From Clostridia bacterium (GTDB taxonomy: Bacteria; Bacillota; Clostridia; Oscillospirales; Acutalibacteraceae): a stretch of 53,807 bases of DNA. Every line of letters begins with the position of its first letter. Positions within the stretch are counted from its first letter, which is position 1. Below the pieces are notes generated by a model. That model saw only the letters and a program-made list of their open reading frames with translations, was not told the DNA's origin and did no database searches. The position numbers and the translations under genes were made by a program. Location of the stretch: NCBI GenBank assembly GCA_017441385.1, contig JAFRXY010000053.1:1-53807 (forward strand). The letters are read 5' to 3'. Positions 26,111 through 35,171 of the stretch are shown one piece after another.

Positions 26111-26701
26111 ATGTATGACAACTTATTGGATTATCTGATGGGCTTTTTTAAATGCGGGTTCTTCTGGTATACGCTGGCAGGCGTGGTGCTGTTCTTTATT
26201 TACGCGGCTCTGAAGGACTATCTGTCCGAGAAACTCAGATGGACGGTCTTATACATTCTCTTCGGCGGCTATATCCTGACGCTGGCCGGAGTGATGCTGA
26301 CGCCGTGGGTGGAAGGCGGATTTATTTATCCGACCGAGTGGTTCAAGGCATCCAATTGGCAGAGCGGCGCATTTTTCAGCCTTGCCGCGTCGGAATGGAA
26401 ATTTGATTTCGGTTTCCCCGACGCGTGGGAAGAACTGCTGACAGGCAAGCTGGTGTGTGCGCTTCTGTTTGTTCCCTTCGGCTTTCTGGTGCCGACGCTC
26501 TGGAAGGACGTCAAGGTCAAGACGCTGACAATCGGTCTGGTCGTTGCCGCCGCCGTTGAATTATTGCAGGTGGTTGTGAACAGGTCGTTCGGGCTTGTGG
26601 AACTTGCCGCGGAAGAACTCGGCATTGCGGCGGGGTTTGTGCTTTTCATGTTCCTTTATCCGCTTGTCAAGCTCTGGCTGGAGGGCAAGAAGAAGAAATA
26701 A
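26111..26701 (+). CDS. VanZ-like membrane protein
   Basis: A 196-residue protein with four to five membrane segments (about 18-33, 43-62, 113-130, 137-155, 167-187). VELLQVVVNRSFGLVELAAEELG matches the (E)LLQ...R....D...N..G pattern of VanZ-like proteins, though the acidic/Asn positions are partly changed. VanZ homologues are linked to cell-envelope traits, with no firm biochemical role. GGAGG lies 9 bases before the ATG. It is in line with rdgB and yhbY. Confidence 0.78.
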   Translation: MYDNLLDYLMGFFKCGFFWYTLAGVVLFFIYAALKDYLSEKLRWTVLYILFGGYILTLAGVMLTPWVEGGFIYPTEWFKASNWQSGAFFSLAASEWKFDFGFPDAWEELLTGKLVCALLFVPFGFLVPTLWKDVKVKTLTIGLVVAAAVELLQVVVNRSFGLVELAAEELGIAAGFVLFMFLYPLVKLWLEGKKKK

Positions 26702-26724
26702 TCATCCGGAGGAATTGTAAAAAT

Positions 26725-27033
26725 ATGCTGAACAGTAAGCAAAGAGCTTTTCTGCGTTCGCTCGCTGCCGATGCCGATACCATTGTGATGGTGGGCAAGG
26801 GCGGCATGGCGGACAATATCGTGAAACAGACCGACGACGCGCTCACCGCCCGTGAACTGGTAAAGGGCAAGGTGCTGGAAACCGCCCCCGCCGGTGCGCG
26901 GGAATGCGCCGAGCTGCTTGCCGCCGAAACCGGCGCCGATGTGGTGCAGGTTATAGGCCGCAAATTCGTGCTTTTCCGCAGGAACAGGGAGAACCCCGTC
27001 ATTGAACTGCCGAAGGAGAAGCGCGGCAAATGA
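26725..27033 (+). CDS. yhbY: YhbY family RNA-binding protein (CRM domain)
   Basis: A 102-residue protein consisting of one CRM domain, which binds pre-50S particles in other bacteria. Residues 1-40 carry LNSKQRAFLRSLAADADTI and VGKGGM, the GxxG loop of the fold, and the end has QVIGRKFVLFRRN. It overlaps nadD by ATGA; yhbY-nadD-yqeK is a standard Firmicutes order. Confidence 0.94.
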   Translation: MLNSKQRAFLRSLAADADTIVMVGKGGMADNIVKQTDDALTARELVKGKVLETAPAGARECAELLAAETGADVVQVIGRKFVLFRRNRENPVIELPKEKRGK

Positions 27034-27629
27034 GAATAGGATTTCTCGGCGGGACATTCAACCCGCCGCACAACGGGCATATCGGTCTGGCGCTTGCGTG
27101 GAGCCGCCGACTGACGCTCGACAGATTTTTCATAACTCCCACAGGCACACCTCCCCACAAGGCGGCGGCGGAAGTGCCGGGTGAAATCCGGCTGGAAATG
27201 TGCCGGCTGGCGGCGGAGGAAACAGGCGGGCTGCTGGAGGCTTTCGATTTTGAAGTGCGACGCAGCGGGCAGAAGAGCTATTCCGTCATTACCCTTTCCG
27301 CGCTGCATGAGCTTTACCCCGGCAGCGAGCTGTTCATGGTGATGGGCGCGGATATGTTTGTGTCGCTGGAAAGCTGGCACGACTTCGACCGGCTGAAAAC
27401 CCTCGCCACCTTCTGCACCGTGCCGCGCGACGGAATTGACGCGGCGCAGCTGGAGCGGCACCGGATTCACCTCGCGGAACGGGGCTGTCACGGGCTTGTC
27501 GCCGACCTGCCGGAGATGGACATTTCCTCCTCGGAAATCCGGCGCATGGTGCGTGAAGGCCAGCCTGTCACCGGGCTTGTTCCGGTCAGTGTGGAACGGT
27601 TTATTGAATCGGAGGGGCTTTACAGATGA
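27030..27629 (+). CDS. nadD: Nicotinate-nucleotide adenylyltransferase
   Basis: A 199-residue NadD, which makes deamido-NAD from nicotinate mononucleotide and ATP. GGTFNPPHNGHIGLA at residues 7-21 includes the (H/T)xGH motif, GADMFVSLESWHDFDRL is typical of NadD, and ISSSEIRRMVREG near 170 is the C-terminal phosphate-binding motif. It is coupled by 4-base overlaps both to yhbY upstream and to yqeK downstream. Confidence 0.97.
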   Translation: MRIGFLGGTFNPPHNGHIGLALAWSRRLTLDRFFITPTGTPPHKAAAEVPGEIRLEMCRLAAEETGGLLEAFDFEVRRSGQKSYSVITLSALHELYPGSELFMVMGADMFVSLESWHDFDRLKTLATFCTVPRDGIDAAQLERHRIHLAERGCHGLVADLPEMDISSSEIRRMVREGQPVTGLVPVSVERFIESEGLYR

Positions 27630-28261
27630 GTATTTTAGATGTAGTCAGAAATATCACCGCAGGGCAGGCCACCCTTTCGGACAGGGAAAGGGAATTCTAT
27701 ACCCGGCACATCAGAGAAAGGCTGTCCGAGTATCGCTTCAGGCATTCGGTGAACGTGTCCAAGGAGGCTGTGCGTCTTGCGGAAAAATACGGTGGCGACG
27801 TGGCGAAAGCCGAGCTTGCGGGACTGCTGCACGACGTCATGAAGGATGCCGGCAAGAAGGAGCAGCTCGCATTGCTGGAGCAGTATGACGTCGCGCTCAA
27901 CGATGTGGAACAGCAGGCGTCCAAGCTCTGGCATGCCATTGCCGGCGCGGTGTACGTCAGGCGCGTGCTGAAAATCAGGGATGACGATATCGTCAACGCG
28001 GTGCGTTATCACACCACCGCGAGAGCCGGCATGTCCCTGCTTGAAAAAATCGTCTATATTGCCGATTACACGTCGGAGGAACGGGATTACAAGGGCGTGG
28101 AGAAAATGCGCAAGGCCTGCAATATAAGCCTTGAGTACGCGATGGAAGAGGCGCTTGCCTTCGGCATAGAAGTGCGGGCGGAGGAACACACCGCCATTCA
28201 TCCCGATACGTTTGCAGCCTACAACGAAATCATGCTTTCAAAGCCGCAGAAAAAGAAATAA
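27626..28261 (+). CDS. yqeK: YqeK family HD-domain hydrolase (diadenosine tetraphosphatase type)
   Basis: A 211-residue HD-domain protein. RFRHSVNVSKEAVRLAEKYG gives the first metal-binding His, LLHDVMKD the HD pair, and LWHAIAGAVYVRR and VRYHTTARAGMS the later His residues. Homologues hydrolyse Ap4A symmetrically. The ATG overlaps the nadD stop by 4 bases. The usual partner rsfS lies two genes downstream, after the LCP protein. Confidence 0.94.
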   Translation: MSILDVVRNITAGQATLSDREREFYTRHIRERLSEYRFRHSVNVSKEAVRLAEKYGGDVAKAELAGLLHDVMKDAGKKEQLALLEQYDVALNDVEQQASKLWHAIAGAVYVRRVLKIRDDDIVNAVRYHTTARAGMSLLEKIVYIADYTSEERDYKGVEKMRKACNISLEYAMEEALAFGIEVRAEEHTAIHPDTFAAYNEIMLSKPQKKK

Positions 28262-28309
28262 TCCCCACAATTCCAACACGTCACAGGCAAGAGGGAGGTC
28301 GATTGTCCG

Positions 28310-29812
28310 ATGCCTCGTGAAAAAAAGAATATGTTTGAATATGATAATCTGTTTATGACCAAGCGCAAAACAGACGTTTCTTCCAACGGAGAGGACGGGT
28401 TTGTTCCGATGGGTTCCGGCAGAAAGAGCCGGTACGCTTTGTCCGTAACACAGTTGAATAAAGATGCGCCGGATCATTCCGAAAGTGATTCCCATCCGCA
28501 AAAGCAGGCGAATCAGAAGAACATACCCAAGAAAAAGAAAAAAAACGCTCCCCGCGGAACTTCTCCTACGCCTTCCGCGAAAAAACCGACCGCCTCGGTT
28601 GCACGGGCAAGCATGGAGAAAAAGAAACGTCCCGCCGGAAAAAAGCCCCTTTCCAAAAAGAGGTATTCCAAAAAGAGCAAAAAGAGGTCCTTCCGGGAGG
28701 AATTCCTCACCTATTCCTATGTGGGCGCTCTGGCTGTAGGAGGCGGTATGAAGACACTGTTCGGAAGAAGGCGCAACCGGGTCATTCTTTGTCTGCTGCT
28801 GGGAATTATCGTTTTGTTCTGCTGCTACAGGGGCGCAATGAGTCTGTACCGTTCCAACAGCATCCTGACCGACAGCCATTCCGGCGAGGACACCTCCGCC
28901 AGAACCAAGGAGCTTACCGACGCCGCGAACCGGGACAAGGTGACCTACTTCCTGATTGTGGGAGTGGACAAGGACAAGAAGCTGACAGACTGCATATGGA
29001 TGCTTTGTTTTGACAATAAAGCCCACAGGATGAATGTCCTTCAGATACCGCGCGACACCTATGTCGGGCAATACAGCATGTCCCCCCACAAGGCGAACGC
29101 GATATTTGAAAGCAAGACCGACGCCAACTGGTGCGAAGCATGCGACAGGGCGGTCACGGATGACAAAATCGAATCGGGCCGACACACCCTTTGCGGCGGC
29201 AGTATTTCCACAAAGAAGATCACCGGAATGAGTTCACTCTTTTATTTTGTCAACAACGAGCTGCACCTGCCAGTCGATTATTATGTCAAGTTCGACTTTG
29301 AGGGCTTCGAGAAGGCGATCGACGCGCTGGGCGGCGTGGATATCACGCTTGAGAATGAGATGGACGTCTATTATACCAAATCCAAGCATATTACCCTTCC
29401 CAAGGGACCCAATCATCTCAACGGAGCAAAGACGCTGAAATTCATGCGCAACCGGAAGACATATGCCAACGGCGATCTGGGGAGAATCAAAGCGCAGCGC
29501 CAGATCATTCACGCCATTCTTGAGAAGGTACAGGATATGTCGCTCCTGCAGACATTCAATGTGGTTCTGGCCGCCAACGGCAGCTTTACGACCGATATGA
29601 GTCCCGCGAATATCAAGTCCTTTATATCCCCCCTGAAAAAATGCAAGTCCGATGACCTGCATATGTTCGAACTTCCGGGGAAAGCCAGAACCGTCAACCG
29701 CTCGTCCTACTATATCTGCGATGAGGAAAAGACGGTGGAACTGCTCAATGAATATATGCTGCCCTACAGCGACAGGCTGCATGCGGGGGACATTGATTTT
29801 CCCGATCCGTAA
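28310..29812 (+). CDS. LytR-CpsA-Psr (LCP) family glycopolymer transferase
   Basis: A 500-residue membrane-anchored protein likely to attach wall glycopolymers to peptidoglycan. One membrane helix is at ~157-176, and the LCP domain follows with MNVLQIPRDTYVG near 245, VDYYVKFDFEGFEKAIDALGGVDI, and the RNRKTYANGDLGRIKAQRQ arginine-rich segment typical of the active site. The cytoplasmic part before the helix is unusually long, about 155 residues, with Lys-rich blocks at 73-79 and 103-126. GGGAGG lies 11 bases before the ATG. LCP genes between yqeK and rsfS are common. Confidence 0.94.
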   Translation: MPREKKNMFEYDNLFMTKRKTDVSSNGEDGFVPMGSGRKSRYALSVTQLNKDAPDHSESDSHPQKQANQKNIPKKKKKNAPRGTSPTPSAKKPTASVARASMEKKKRPAGKKPLSKKRYSKKSKKRSFREEFLTYSYVGALAVGGGMKTLFGRRRNRVILCLLLGIIVLFCCYRGAMSLYRSNSILTDSHSGEDTSARTKELTDAANRDKVTYFLIVGVDKDKKLTDCIWMLCFDNKAHRMNVLQIPRDTYVGQYSMSPHKANAIFESKTDANWCEACDRAVTDDKIESGRHTLCGGSISTKKITGMSSLFYFVNNELHLPVDYYVKFDFEGFEKAIDALGGVDITLENEMDVYYTKSKHITLPKGPNHLNGAKTLKFMRNRKTYANGDLGRIKAQRQIIHAILEKVQDMSLLQTFNVVLAANGSFTTDMSPANIKSFISPLKKCKSDDLHMFELPGKARTVNRSSYYICDEEKTVELLNEYMLPYSDRLHAGDIDFPDP

Positions 29813-29841
29813 AATCTATATTTTCAAAAGGAGACCGATAC

Positions 29842-30189
29842 ATGGAATCAAAGGAATTAGCACTGAAATGCGCTAAGATACTCAGTGACAAGATCGCGCA
29901 GAATCTGTCTGTCATTTATGTCAGCGAGGTTACGTCGCTCGCGGATTATTTCGTAATTGCCACCGGCAACAGCTCCACTCACGTAAAGGCGCTTGCCGAC
30001 GAGGTGGAATTTCTGCTCAAGCAGGAGAATATCTTCCCCGGCCACATAGAAGGCCACGGCACCAATTCATGGATTGTGATGGACTACGGCAGTGTGGTGG
30101 TGCATGTCTTCAGCGAGGAAGCCAGAGAATTCTACGATCTGGAACGGCTCTGGCAGGACGGCGAGAAGCTCACCCTTGACTTTGACTGA
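29842..30189 (+). CDS. rsfS: Ribosomal silencing factor RsfS
   Basis: A 115-residue protein that binds L14 and blocks subunit joining when nutrients fall. VSEVTSLADYFVIATGNSSTHVKAL and HIEGHGTNSWIVMDYG, then VVVHVFSEEAREFYDLERLW, are diagnostic. AGGAG lies 8 bases before the ATG. A strong terminator follows 21 bases after the stop and ends the ftsY-to-rsfS run. Confidence 0.97.
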   Translation: MESKELALKCAKILSDKIAQNLSVIYVSEVTSLADYFVIATGNSSTHVKALADEVEFLLKQENIFPGHIEGHGTNSWIVMDYGSVVVHVFSEEAREFYDLERLWQDGEKLTLDFD

Positions 30190-30210
30190 TTGAAATTGCG
30201 ATTATTTCCA

Positions 30211-30264
30211 AAAACGCGGCGACCTCACGAAATTGCGTTATTGCCTGTGAGGAGCCGCGTTTTT
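30211..30264 (+). terminator. Rho-independent terminator after rsfS
   Basis: A long stem pairs AAAACGCGGC..CCTCAC with GTGAGGAGCCGCGTTTT, followed directly by T residues. The stem is symmetrical enough to act on both strands. Confidence 0.9.
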
Positions 30265-30267
30265 ATC

Positions 30268-30330
30268 AAGATAATAGATAAGAGATAATGGATAATAGAT
30301 ATTAGTATCGGAGCACCTGCGGTGCTGAAA
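30268..30330 (+). repeat. Composite intergenic element, copy 3 (rsfS/GNAT gap)
   Basis: A tract of GATAATA/GATAAGA near-repeats is followed by the hairpin AGCACC-TGC-GGTGCT at 30312-30326 and an AT-rich run into the ribosome binding site of the GNAT gene. The order is the same as in the copies at 9083, 16902 and 40678. Confidence 0.6.
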
Positions 30331-30358
30331 TAAATAGAGATTTGAGGAGGAATACATT

Positions 30359-30922
30359 TTGAATCATTTGGGTACGCAGACAATTGAAACCGGACGATTG
30401 ATTCTGAGAAAGGCACGTCCGGAGGATGCGCAGGCAATGTTTGGCAACTGGGCGAGTGATGACAGAGTAACGAAGTTTATGACGTGGCAGACATATACCA
30501 AACCGGAGGAAGCGGAGTGGCGCATCGCTTACTTGCTCAATGAATATGCCAATGACAATTTTTACGAGTGGTTTATCGAGCTGAAGGAAATCGGACAGCC
30601 TATCGGAAGCATCGGAGCCGTTCACGTCAAAGATGATGTACAGCTTGCACACATCGGCTATTGCATCGGCAGCAAATGGTGGGGACAGGGCATCATGCCG
30701 GAAGCGCTTGCCGCCGTCATCAAATTCTTCTTTGAGCAGGTCGGCGTGAACCGCGTTGAAGCCTGCCATGACGTTGACAATCCCAATTCCGGCAAAGTCA
30801 TGGCAAAATGCGGCATGACCTACGAAGGCACCCTCCGCCAGTCCGGCTGGAACAACCAGGGCATCAATGACCGCGCTTTCTACGGGATTCTGCGGGAGGA
30901 ATATTATTCAAATAATCATTGA
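30359..30922 (+). CDS. GNAT family N-acetyltransferase (RimJ/RimL-like)
   Basis: A 187-residue acetyltransferase of the Rim/ribosomal-protein-acetyltransferase type. It opens with TIETGRLILRKARPEDAQ, carries motif A as IGYCIGSKWWGQGIMPEAL, and then has VNRVEACHDVDNPNSGKVMAKCGM, all typical of the COG1670 group. The substrate may be a small molecule or a protein N-terminus. The start is TTG 30359 with GAGGAGG 8 bases before it. The leuS promoter overlaps its stop codon. Confidence 0.93.
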   Translation: MNHLGTQTIETGRLILRKARPEDAQAMFGNWASDDRVTKFMTWQTYTKPEEAEWRIAYLLNEYANDNFYEWFIELKEIGQPIGSIGAVHVKDDVQLAHIGYCIGSKWWGQGIMPEALAAVIKFFFEQVGVNRVEACHDVDNPNSGKVMAKCGMTYEGTLRQSGWNNQGINDRAFYGILREEYYSNNH

Positions 30923-30947
30923 CAAATCCCGCAATTTGAGTTAAAAT
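30919..30947 (+). promoter_or_regulatory. Promoter of leuS
   Basis: TTGACA (30919-30924) and TAAAAT (30942-30947), spacer 17, overlapping the GNAT stop codon. The space to the leuS start is under 60 bases, so there is no room for a T-box leader. Confidence 0.78.
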
Positions 30948-31005
30948 TCTATATAAACCGTTTTTCGAACAGAAGCTATATTTTTGAGAGAAGGAATGAA
31001 AGAAA

Positions 31006-33411
31006 ATGAAATACGATTTTGGAGCCATTGAGAAAAAATGGCAGGACAAATGGGAGGAATGCGGCTGCTTCCATGTGGAGATTGACCATTCCAAGCCCAA
31101 ATTCTACGCGCTGGTGGAATTCCCCTATCCGTCCGGCGCGGGACTACATGTGGGACATCCCCGTTCCTACACCGCCCTCGACATCGTCTGCCGCAAGCGC
31201 AGGCTGGAAGGCTACAACGTGCTCTATCCGATGGGCTGGGACGCGTTCGGTCTGCCCACCGAGAATTTCGCCATCAAGAATCACATTCACCCCTCGATCG
31301 TCACCAAGAAGAACGTCGACCGTTTCCGCAGCCAGCTGAAAGCCCTCGGCCTGTCCTTCGACTGGCAGCGCGAGGTCAACACTACCGACCCGTCCTATTA
31401 CAAGTGGACGCAGTGGATCTTCCTCCAGCTCTTCAAGCAGGGGCTTGCCTACAAGAAGGAAATGTCGGTCAACTGGTGTACCGGCTGCAAGTGCGTGCTG
31501 GCCAATGAGGAAGTCGTCGGCGGCGTTTGCGAACGCTGCGGCAGCGAGGTCGTTCACAAGGTCAAGAGCCAGTGGATGCTCGCCATCACCAAGTACGCCC
31601 AGCGGCTCATTGACGACATCGACGAGCTGGATTACATCGAGCGCGTCAAGGTGCAGCAGAAGAACTGGATCGGACGTTCCACCGGCGCGGAAGTGGATTT
31701 CACTTCCACCCTCGGGGACACCATCACGGTCTACACCACCCGCTGCGACACCCTTTTCGGCGCGACCTACATGGTTATCTCACCGGAGCATCCGCTCATT
31801 GAGAAATGGGCTGACAAGCTCACCAATATCGACGAAGTGAGAGCCTATCAGCTCGCCGCCTCCAAGAAGTCCGACTTTGAGCGCACGGAAGTGGCCAAGG
31901 ACAAGACCGGCGTCAAGCTGGAAGGCGTCAGAGCGATCAATCCCGTCAACAACACCGAAATTCCGATCTTTATCTCCGACTATGTTCTTGTGTCCTACGG
32001 CACCGGCGCGATCATGGCGGTGCCTGCGCACGACACCCGCGACTGGGAATTCGCCAAGAAGTTCGACCTGCCTATCATAGAAGTGGTCAAGGGCGGCGAG
32101 GACGTCCAGAAGGAAGCCTTCACCGATTGCGAGACCGGTATTCTGGTCAATTCCGGATTCCTCGACGGTTTGAGCGTTGAGGACGCCAAGGCCAAGATGA
32201 TCGAATTTCTCACCGAGAAGGGCATCGGTCACGCCAAGGTCAATTACAAGCTGCGCGACTGGGTCTTCTCCCGTCAGAGATACTGGGGCGAACCCATTCC
32301 GATTGTCTTCTGCGAAAAGTGCGGCGCGGTTCCGCTTCCCGAAGAGCAGCTTCCGCTGCTGCTCCCCGATGTGGAATCCTACGAGCCGACCGACACCGGC
32401 GAATCGCCGCTGGCCAAGATGACCGACTGGGTGAATACCACCTGTCCCTGCTGCGGCGGCCCCGCCAAGCGCGAAACCGACACCATGCCTCAGTGGGCCG
32501 GCTCTTCGTGGTACTTCCTCCGCTATATGGATCCCCACAACGACAAGGAACTTGCCTCCAAGGAAGCGCTGGAATACTGGTCGCCGGTTGACTGGTACAA
32601 CGGAGGTATGGAGCACACCACCCTCCACCTGCTCTACAGCCGTTTCTGGCACAAATTCCTCTACGATATCGGCGTGGTTCCCACCAAGGAGCCTTACGCC
32701 AAGAGAACCAGTCACGGCATGATTCTCGGTGAGGGCAACGTCAAGATGAGCAAGTCGCTGGGCAACGTCGTCAATCCCGACGAGATTGTCCAGACCTACG
32801 GCGCGGACACCATGCGTCTGTATGAAATGTTCATGGGCGACTTTGAGAAGGCCGCTCCGTGGTCGCCGAATTCCATCAAGGGCTGTAAGCGCTTCCTCGA
32901 CAGGACCTTCAACCTCCAGGAGAAGGTCATCGACGGCGGCATCCGTCCGGAATTCGAGTCTATGATTCACAAGACCATCAGGAAGGTCACCGAGGATATC
33001 GAAACGCTGAAATTCAACACCGCCATTGCCCAGCTTATGACATGGCTCAACGACGTGGAGAAGTGCGGTTCCATCACCAAAGAGGAATACCGCGTCTACC
33101 TCATGCTGCTCGATCCCTTCGCGCCCCACATCTGCGAGGAAATCTGGGAGAACATGGGCTTCGGCGGCATGATCGTCGAGCAGACTTGGCCTGAGTACGA
33201 CGAAGCCAAGTGCGTGGACGAAACGGTGGAAATCGCCGTGCAGATCACCGGCAAGGTGCGCGCCCGCATCCACATTCCCGCCGACGCCACTTCCGAACAG
33301 GCGATTGCGGCTGCCAAAGCCGACGCGACCGTCGCCGGACTGCTCGAAGGCAAGAACATCGTCAAGGAAATTTATGTTCCCGGCAGACTGGTCAATATCG
33401 TAGCGAAATAA
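31006..33411 (+). CDS. leuS: Leucyl-tRNA synthetase
   Basis: An 801-residue class Ia synthetase. The HIGH-type motif lies in [17 protein letters not shown] (residues ~34-50), the CP1 editing domain spans roughly 220-400 with [14 protein letters not shown] and [19 protein letters not shown], zinc-binding Cys pairs are near 155-180 and 440-485, and KMSKS is [10 protein letters not shown] near 581. The anticodon-binding and C-terminal domains end in [14 protein letters not shown]. It is a single-gene unit with its own promoter and terminator. Confidence 0.98.
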   Translation: MKYDFGAIEKKWQDKWEECGCFHVEIDHSKPKFYALVEFPYPSGAGLHVGHPRSYTALDIVCRKRRLEGYNVLYPMGWDAFGLPTENFAIKNHIHPSIVTKKNVDRFRSQLKALGLSFDWQREVNTTDPSYYKWTQWIFLQLFKQGLAYKKEMSVNWCTGCKCVLANEEVVGGVCERCGSEVVHKVKSQWMLAITKYAQRLIDDIDELDYIERVKVQQKNWIGRSTGAEVDFTSTLGDTITVYTTRCDTLFGATYMVISPEHPLIEKWADKLTNIDEVRAYQLAASKKSDFERTEVAKDKTGVKLEGVRAINPVNNTEIPIFISDYVLVSYGTGAIMAVPAHDTRDWEFAKKFDLPIIEVVKGGEDVQKEAFTDCETGILVNSGFLDGLSVEDAKAKMIEFLTEKGIGHAKVNYKLRDWVFSRQRYWGEPIPIVFCEKCGAVPLPEEQLPLLLPDVESYEPTDTGESPLAKMTDWVNTTCPCCGGPAKRETDTMPQWAGSSWYFLRYMDPHNDKELASKEALEYWSPVDWYNGGMEHTTLHLLYSRFWHKFLYDIGVVPTKEPYAKRTSHGMILGEGNVKMSKSLGNVVNPDEIVQTYGADTMRLYEMFMGDFEKAAPWSPNSIKGCKRFLDRTFNLQEKVIDGGIRPEFESMIHKTIRKVTEDIETLKFNTAIAQLMTWLNDVEKCGSITKEEYRVYLMLLDPFAPHICEEIWENMGFGGMIVEQTWPEYDEAKCVDETVEIAVQITGKVRARIHIPADATSEQAIAAAKADATVAGLLEGKNIVKEIYVPGRLVNIVAK

Positions 33412-33422
33412 ATTCTTCATGA

Positions 33423-33460
33423 AGTCCCGCAAAGCATTCATATGCCGCGCGGGGCTTTTT
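33423..33460 (+). terminator. Rho-independent terminator after leuS
   Basis: AGTCCCGC pairs with GCGGGGCT (one G-T pair), followed by TTTTT; it starts 12 bases after the leuS stop. Confidence 0.8.
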
Positions 33461-33517
33461 GACGTGCAGGCGAACCAAATCTTTATACATTTTTTACACA
33501 CAAAATACACTTTAAAC

Positions 33518-33546
33518 TTGAAATCACATTAATCATTTGATATAAT
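33518..33546 (+). promoter_or_regulatory. Promoter of the BIG2/lepA operon
   Basis: TTGAAA (33518-33523) and TATAAT (33541-33546) with a 17-base spacer, about 60 bases before the ATG at 33609. Confidence 0.8.
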
Positions 33547-33608
33547 AAAATGACGTGAATTATATTTCGGGTAAAACGCAAGGGCGTCAGGAACGGAGGA
33601 ATACCGGA

Positions 33609-34472
33609 ATGAAGAAAAAGAACTGTGACAGGACACGCTTCGACCTTGTCATGATCGCGATGATAACAGCTGCGGTTGCCATCTGCGGGGTTTTTCTATC
33701 CGCGCCGGAGGTGTCCGCCACGGGTCGCCTGAATACTTCCTCACAGACGGCGTCCACCACGCGCAGCGCCGACAGCGCTTCGGATCCCGACGCGAATGTG
33801 TCGGAGGTCACCGTTTCCTCCAACCCCCAGCAGACGCTCGGAACGGTAGGGTTTTCGGAGTCAAATACCAAAAGAATTACCGTCGGAAAGTCAACGGTGC
33901 TTTATCTTTCCATCAGGGACATGGGATATGATTATCACACGCAGTTTGAAACGTCCGACAAAACCATCGCCACGGTGCAGAAGATCGACAACCGCGCGGT
34001 GAAGGTGGTGGGATTGAAGAGCGGTACCGTCACCATTACCGCCACGGTGCCGAAGTCGGAAACGGTCACCATTTCCGCTAAGTATGTCCTCGAAGTAGGG
34101 GAGAGGGAGGAAACCGCCTCAGAGGGACAGTCCGAAAGGGTTTCTTCCGCCGAAGGGGCGGGAATCGTCGATGACGTCAGCGACAATACCGATCTTGACC
34201 TTTATTCCTCGACCACGGATCCTATGCTTCTGGAATATGCCAAGAACAGGAGGAACAGCAGCGCCGCCTCGCTTCTTCTGGGGCTTATCGGCTGGGGAAT
34301 GATACTGTTTGCGGTGGGGTATGTGTTCTCGGTCGTGATCCGCAGCCGCACCCCGAAGCTGAATGTTTCTCCCGGCAGCAGACGGCGTTATAGCGCGGGC
34401 GGATCCGGCTCCATGCGATCCGAAAACAGACTCCTTCCCAATAAATATTACCGCAATCTGAAAAAATATTGA
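33609..34472 (+). CDS. Membrane protein with extracellular BIG2-like (Ig-like) domain
   Basis: A 287-residue protein. A signal or anchor helix at ~13-33 is followed by a Ser/Thr-rich linker, then one Ig-like BIG2-type domain at ~95-180 (KRITVGKSTVLYL, ...IATVQKIDNRAVKVVGLKSGTVTITA). A second membrane helix at ~228-250 is followed by a short basic tail. The topology puts the BIG2 domain outside the cell. The start is ATG 33609 with GGAGG 9 bases upstream. It is the first gene of the lepA operon; function unknown. Confidence 0.82.
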   Translation: MKKKNCDRTRFDLVMIAMITAAVAICGVFLSAPEVSATGRLNTSSQTASTTRSADSASDPDANVSEVTVSSNPQQTLGTVGFSESNTKRITVGKSTVLYLSIRDMGYDYHTQFETSDKTIATVQKIDNRAVKVVGLKSGTVTITATVPKSETVTISAKYVLEVGEREETASEGQSERVSSAEGAGIVDDVSDNTDLDLYSSTTDPMLLEYAKNRRNSSAASLLLGLIGWGMILFAVGYVFSVVIRSRTPKLNVSPGSRRRYSAGGSGSMRSENRLLPNKYYRNLKKY

Positions 34473-34500
34473 TTTTAAGCAGATTTAAGGAACGTGCTTT

Positions 34501-35133
34501 ATGATGAATAGCAGCAAGAAGAACGATACGAACACAGATTTTTTCGGCAAGGCAGGGGCGTATATGAAAAAACTTCCTGATCAAATCAGGAAATATGACA
34601 GGTATACGTTGATATGCCTGATTACCGGCGTGATTTTTTTCCTTTTCGCAACGCTGCAACTTGTCCTTATGCTCCTGACCCCCCAATCGGCCTCCTTCGA
34701 TCACATTTCCGTGATTGTTCTGGATTATATCATAGTGGCGCTTTGTCTTGCCTTTGTGCTGTATAAATCCGGCAGACTGGACGGCATGATTCCGGAAGGC
34801 ATGGAGGAGAAGCTGCATGCCTTGGATTCTCCCGCGGATGAGCATTCCGACAGCCCCGAACCGGAAAAAAGCACTCCGGAAAAGTCCGCTTCCGAGTTTA
34901 TCGCAATGGGACATCTGTCTTCGTCGGGGCAAAGCGTAAAAAACAGTTCCGGCTCGGTTAACGCCGCCGGTATTGATGAAAGCCTGATCTCCCCCGGACA
35001 CAGGTATTCATCTGAGTATATGAAACAACAGGACTCTCCCGATAATCAGAAAAACATACGGCGGGAAGATTGTGCCGGTACCGCCGGCGGCGCGGCCATG
35101 CCGCGGTTTCACAGCCGCCGGGTAAACGGCTGA
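34501..35133 (+). CDS. Two-helix membrane protein of unknown function
   Basis: A 210-residue protein with two membrane segments, at ~37-60 and ~68-88, and a long hydrophilic, Ser/Pro/Glu-rich C-terminal half that looks disordered. No family is recognised. It lies 28 bases after the BIG2 gene and 38 bases before lepA, so it is probably co-transcribed. ATG 34501 or the next ATG, at 34504, may be used; the ribosome binding site is poor. Confidence 0.7.
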   Translation: MMNSSKKNDTNTDFFGKAGAYMKKLPDQIRKYDRYTLICLITGVIFFLFATLQLVLMLLTPQSASFDHISVIVLDYIIVALCLAFVLYKSGRLDGMIPEGMEEKLHALDSPADEHSDSPEPEKSTPEKSASEFIAMGHLSSSGQSVKNSSGSVNAAGIDESLISPGHRYSSEYMKQQDSPDNQKNIRREDCAGTAGGAAMPRFHSRRVNG

Positions 35134-35171
35134 GAGCCTGCGAATTACGGTTTTTGAGGTGTTATATAAAA

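Noticed and set aside
30923-31005. T-box leader before leuS
   Set aside because: The leuS promoter is about 60 bases from the gene, too short for a T-box, and no T-box sequence or terminator is seen.
31780-33510. 576-codon minus-strand open frame opposite leuS
   Set aside because: Antisense to the catalytic and editing domains of leuS and crosses its terminator.
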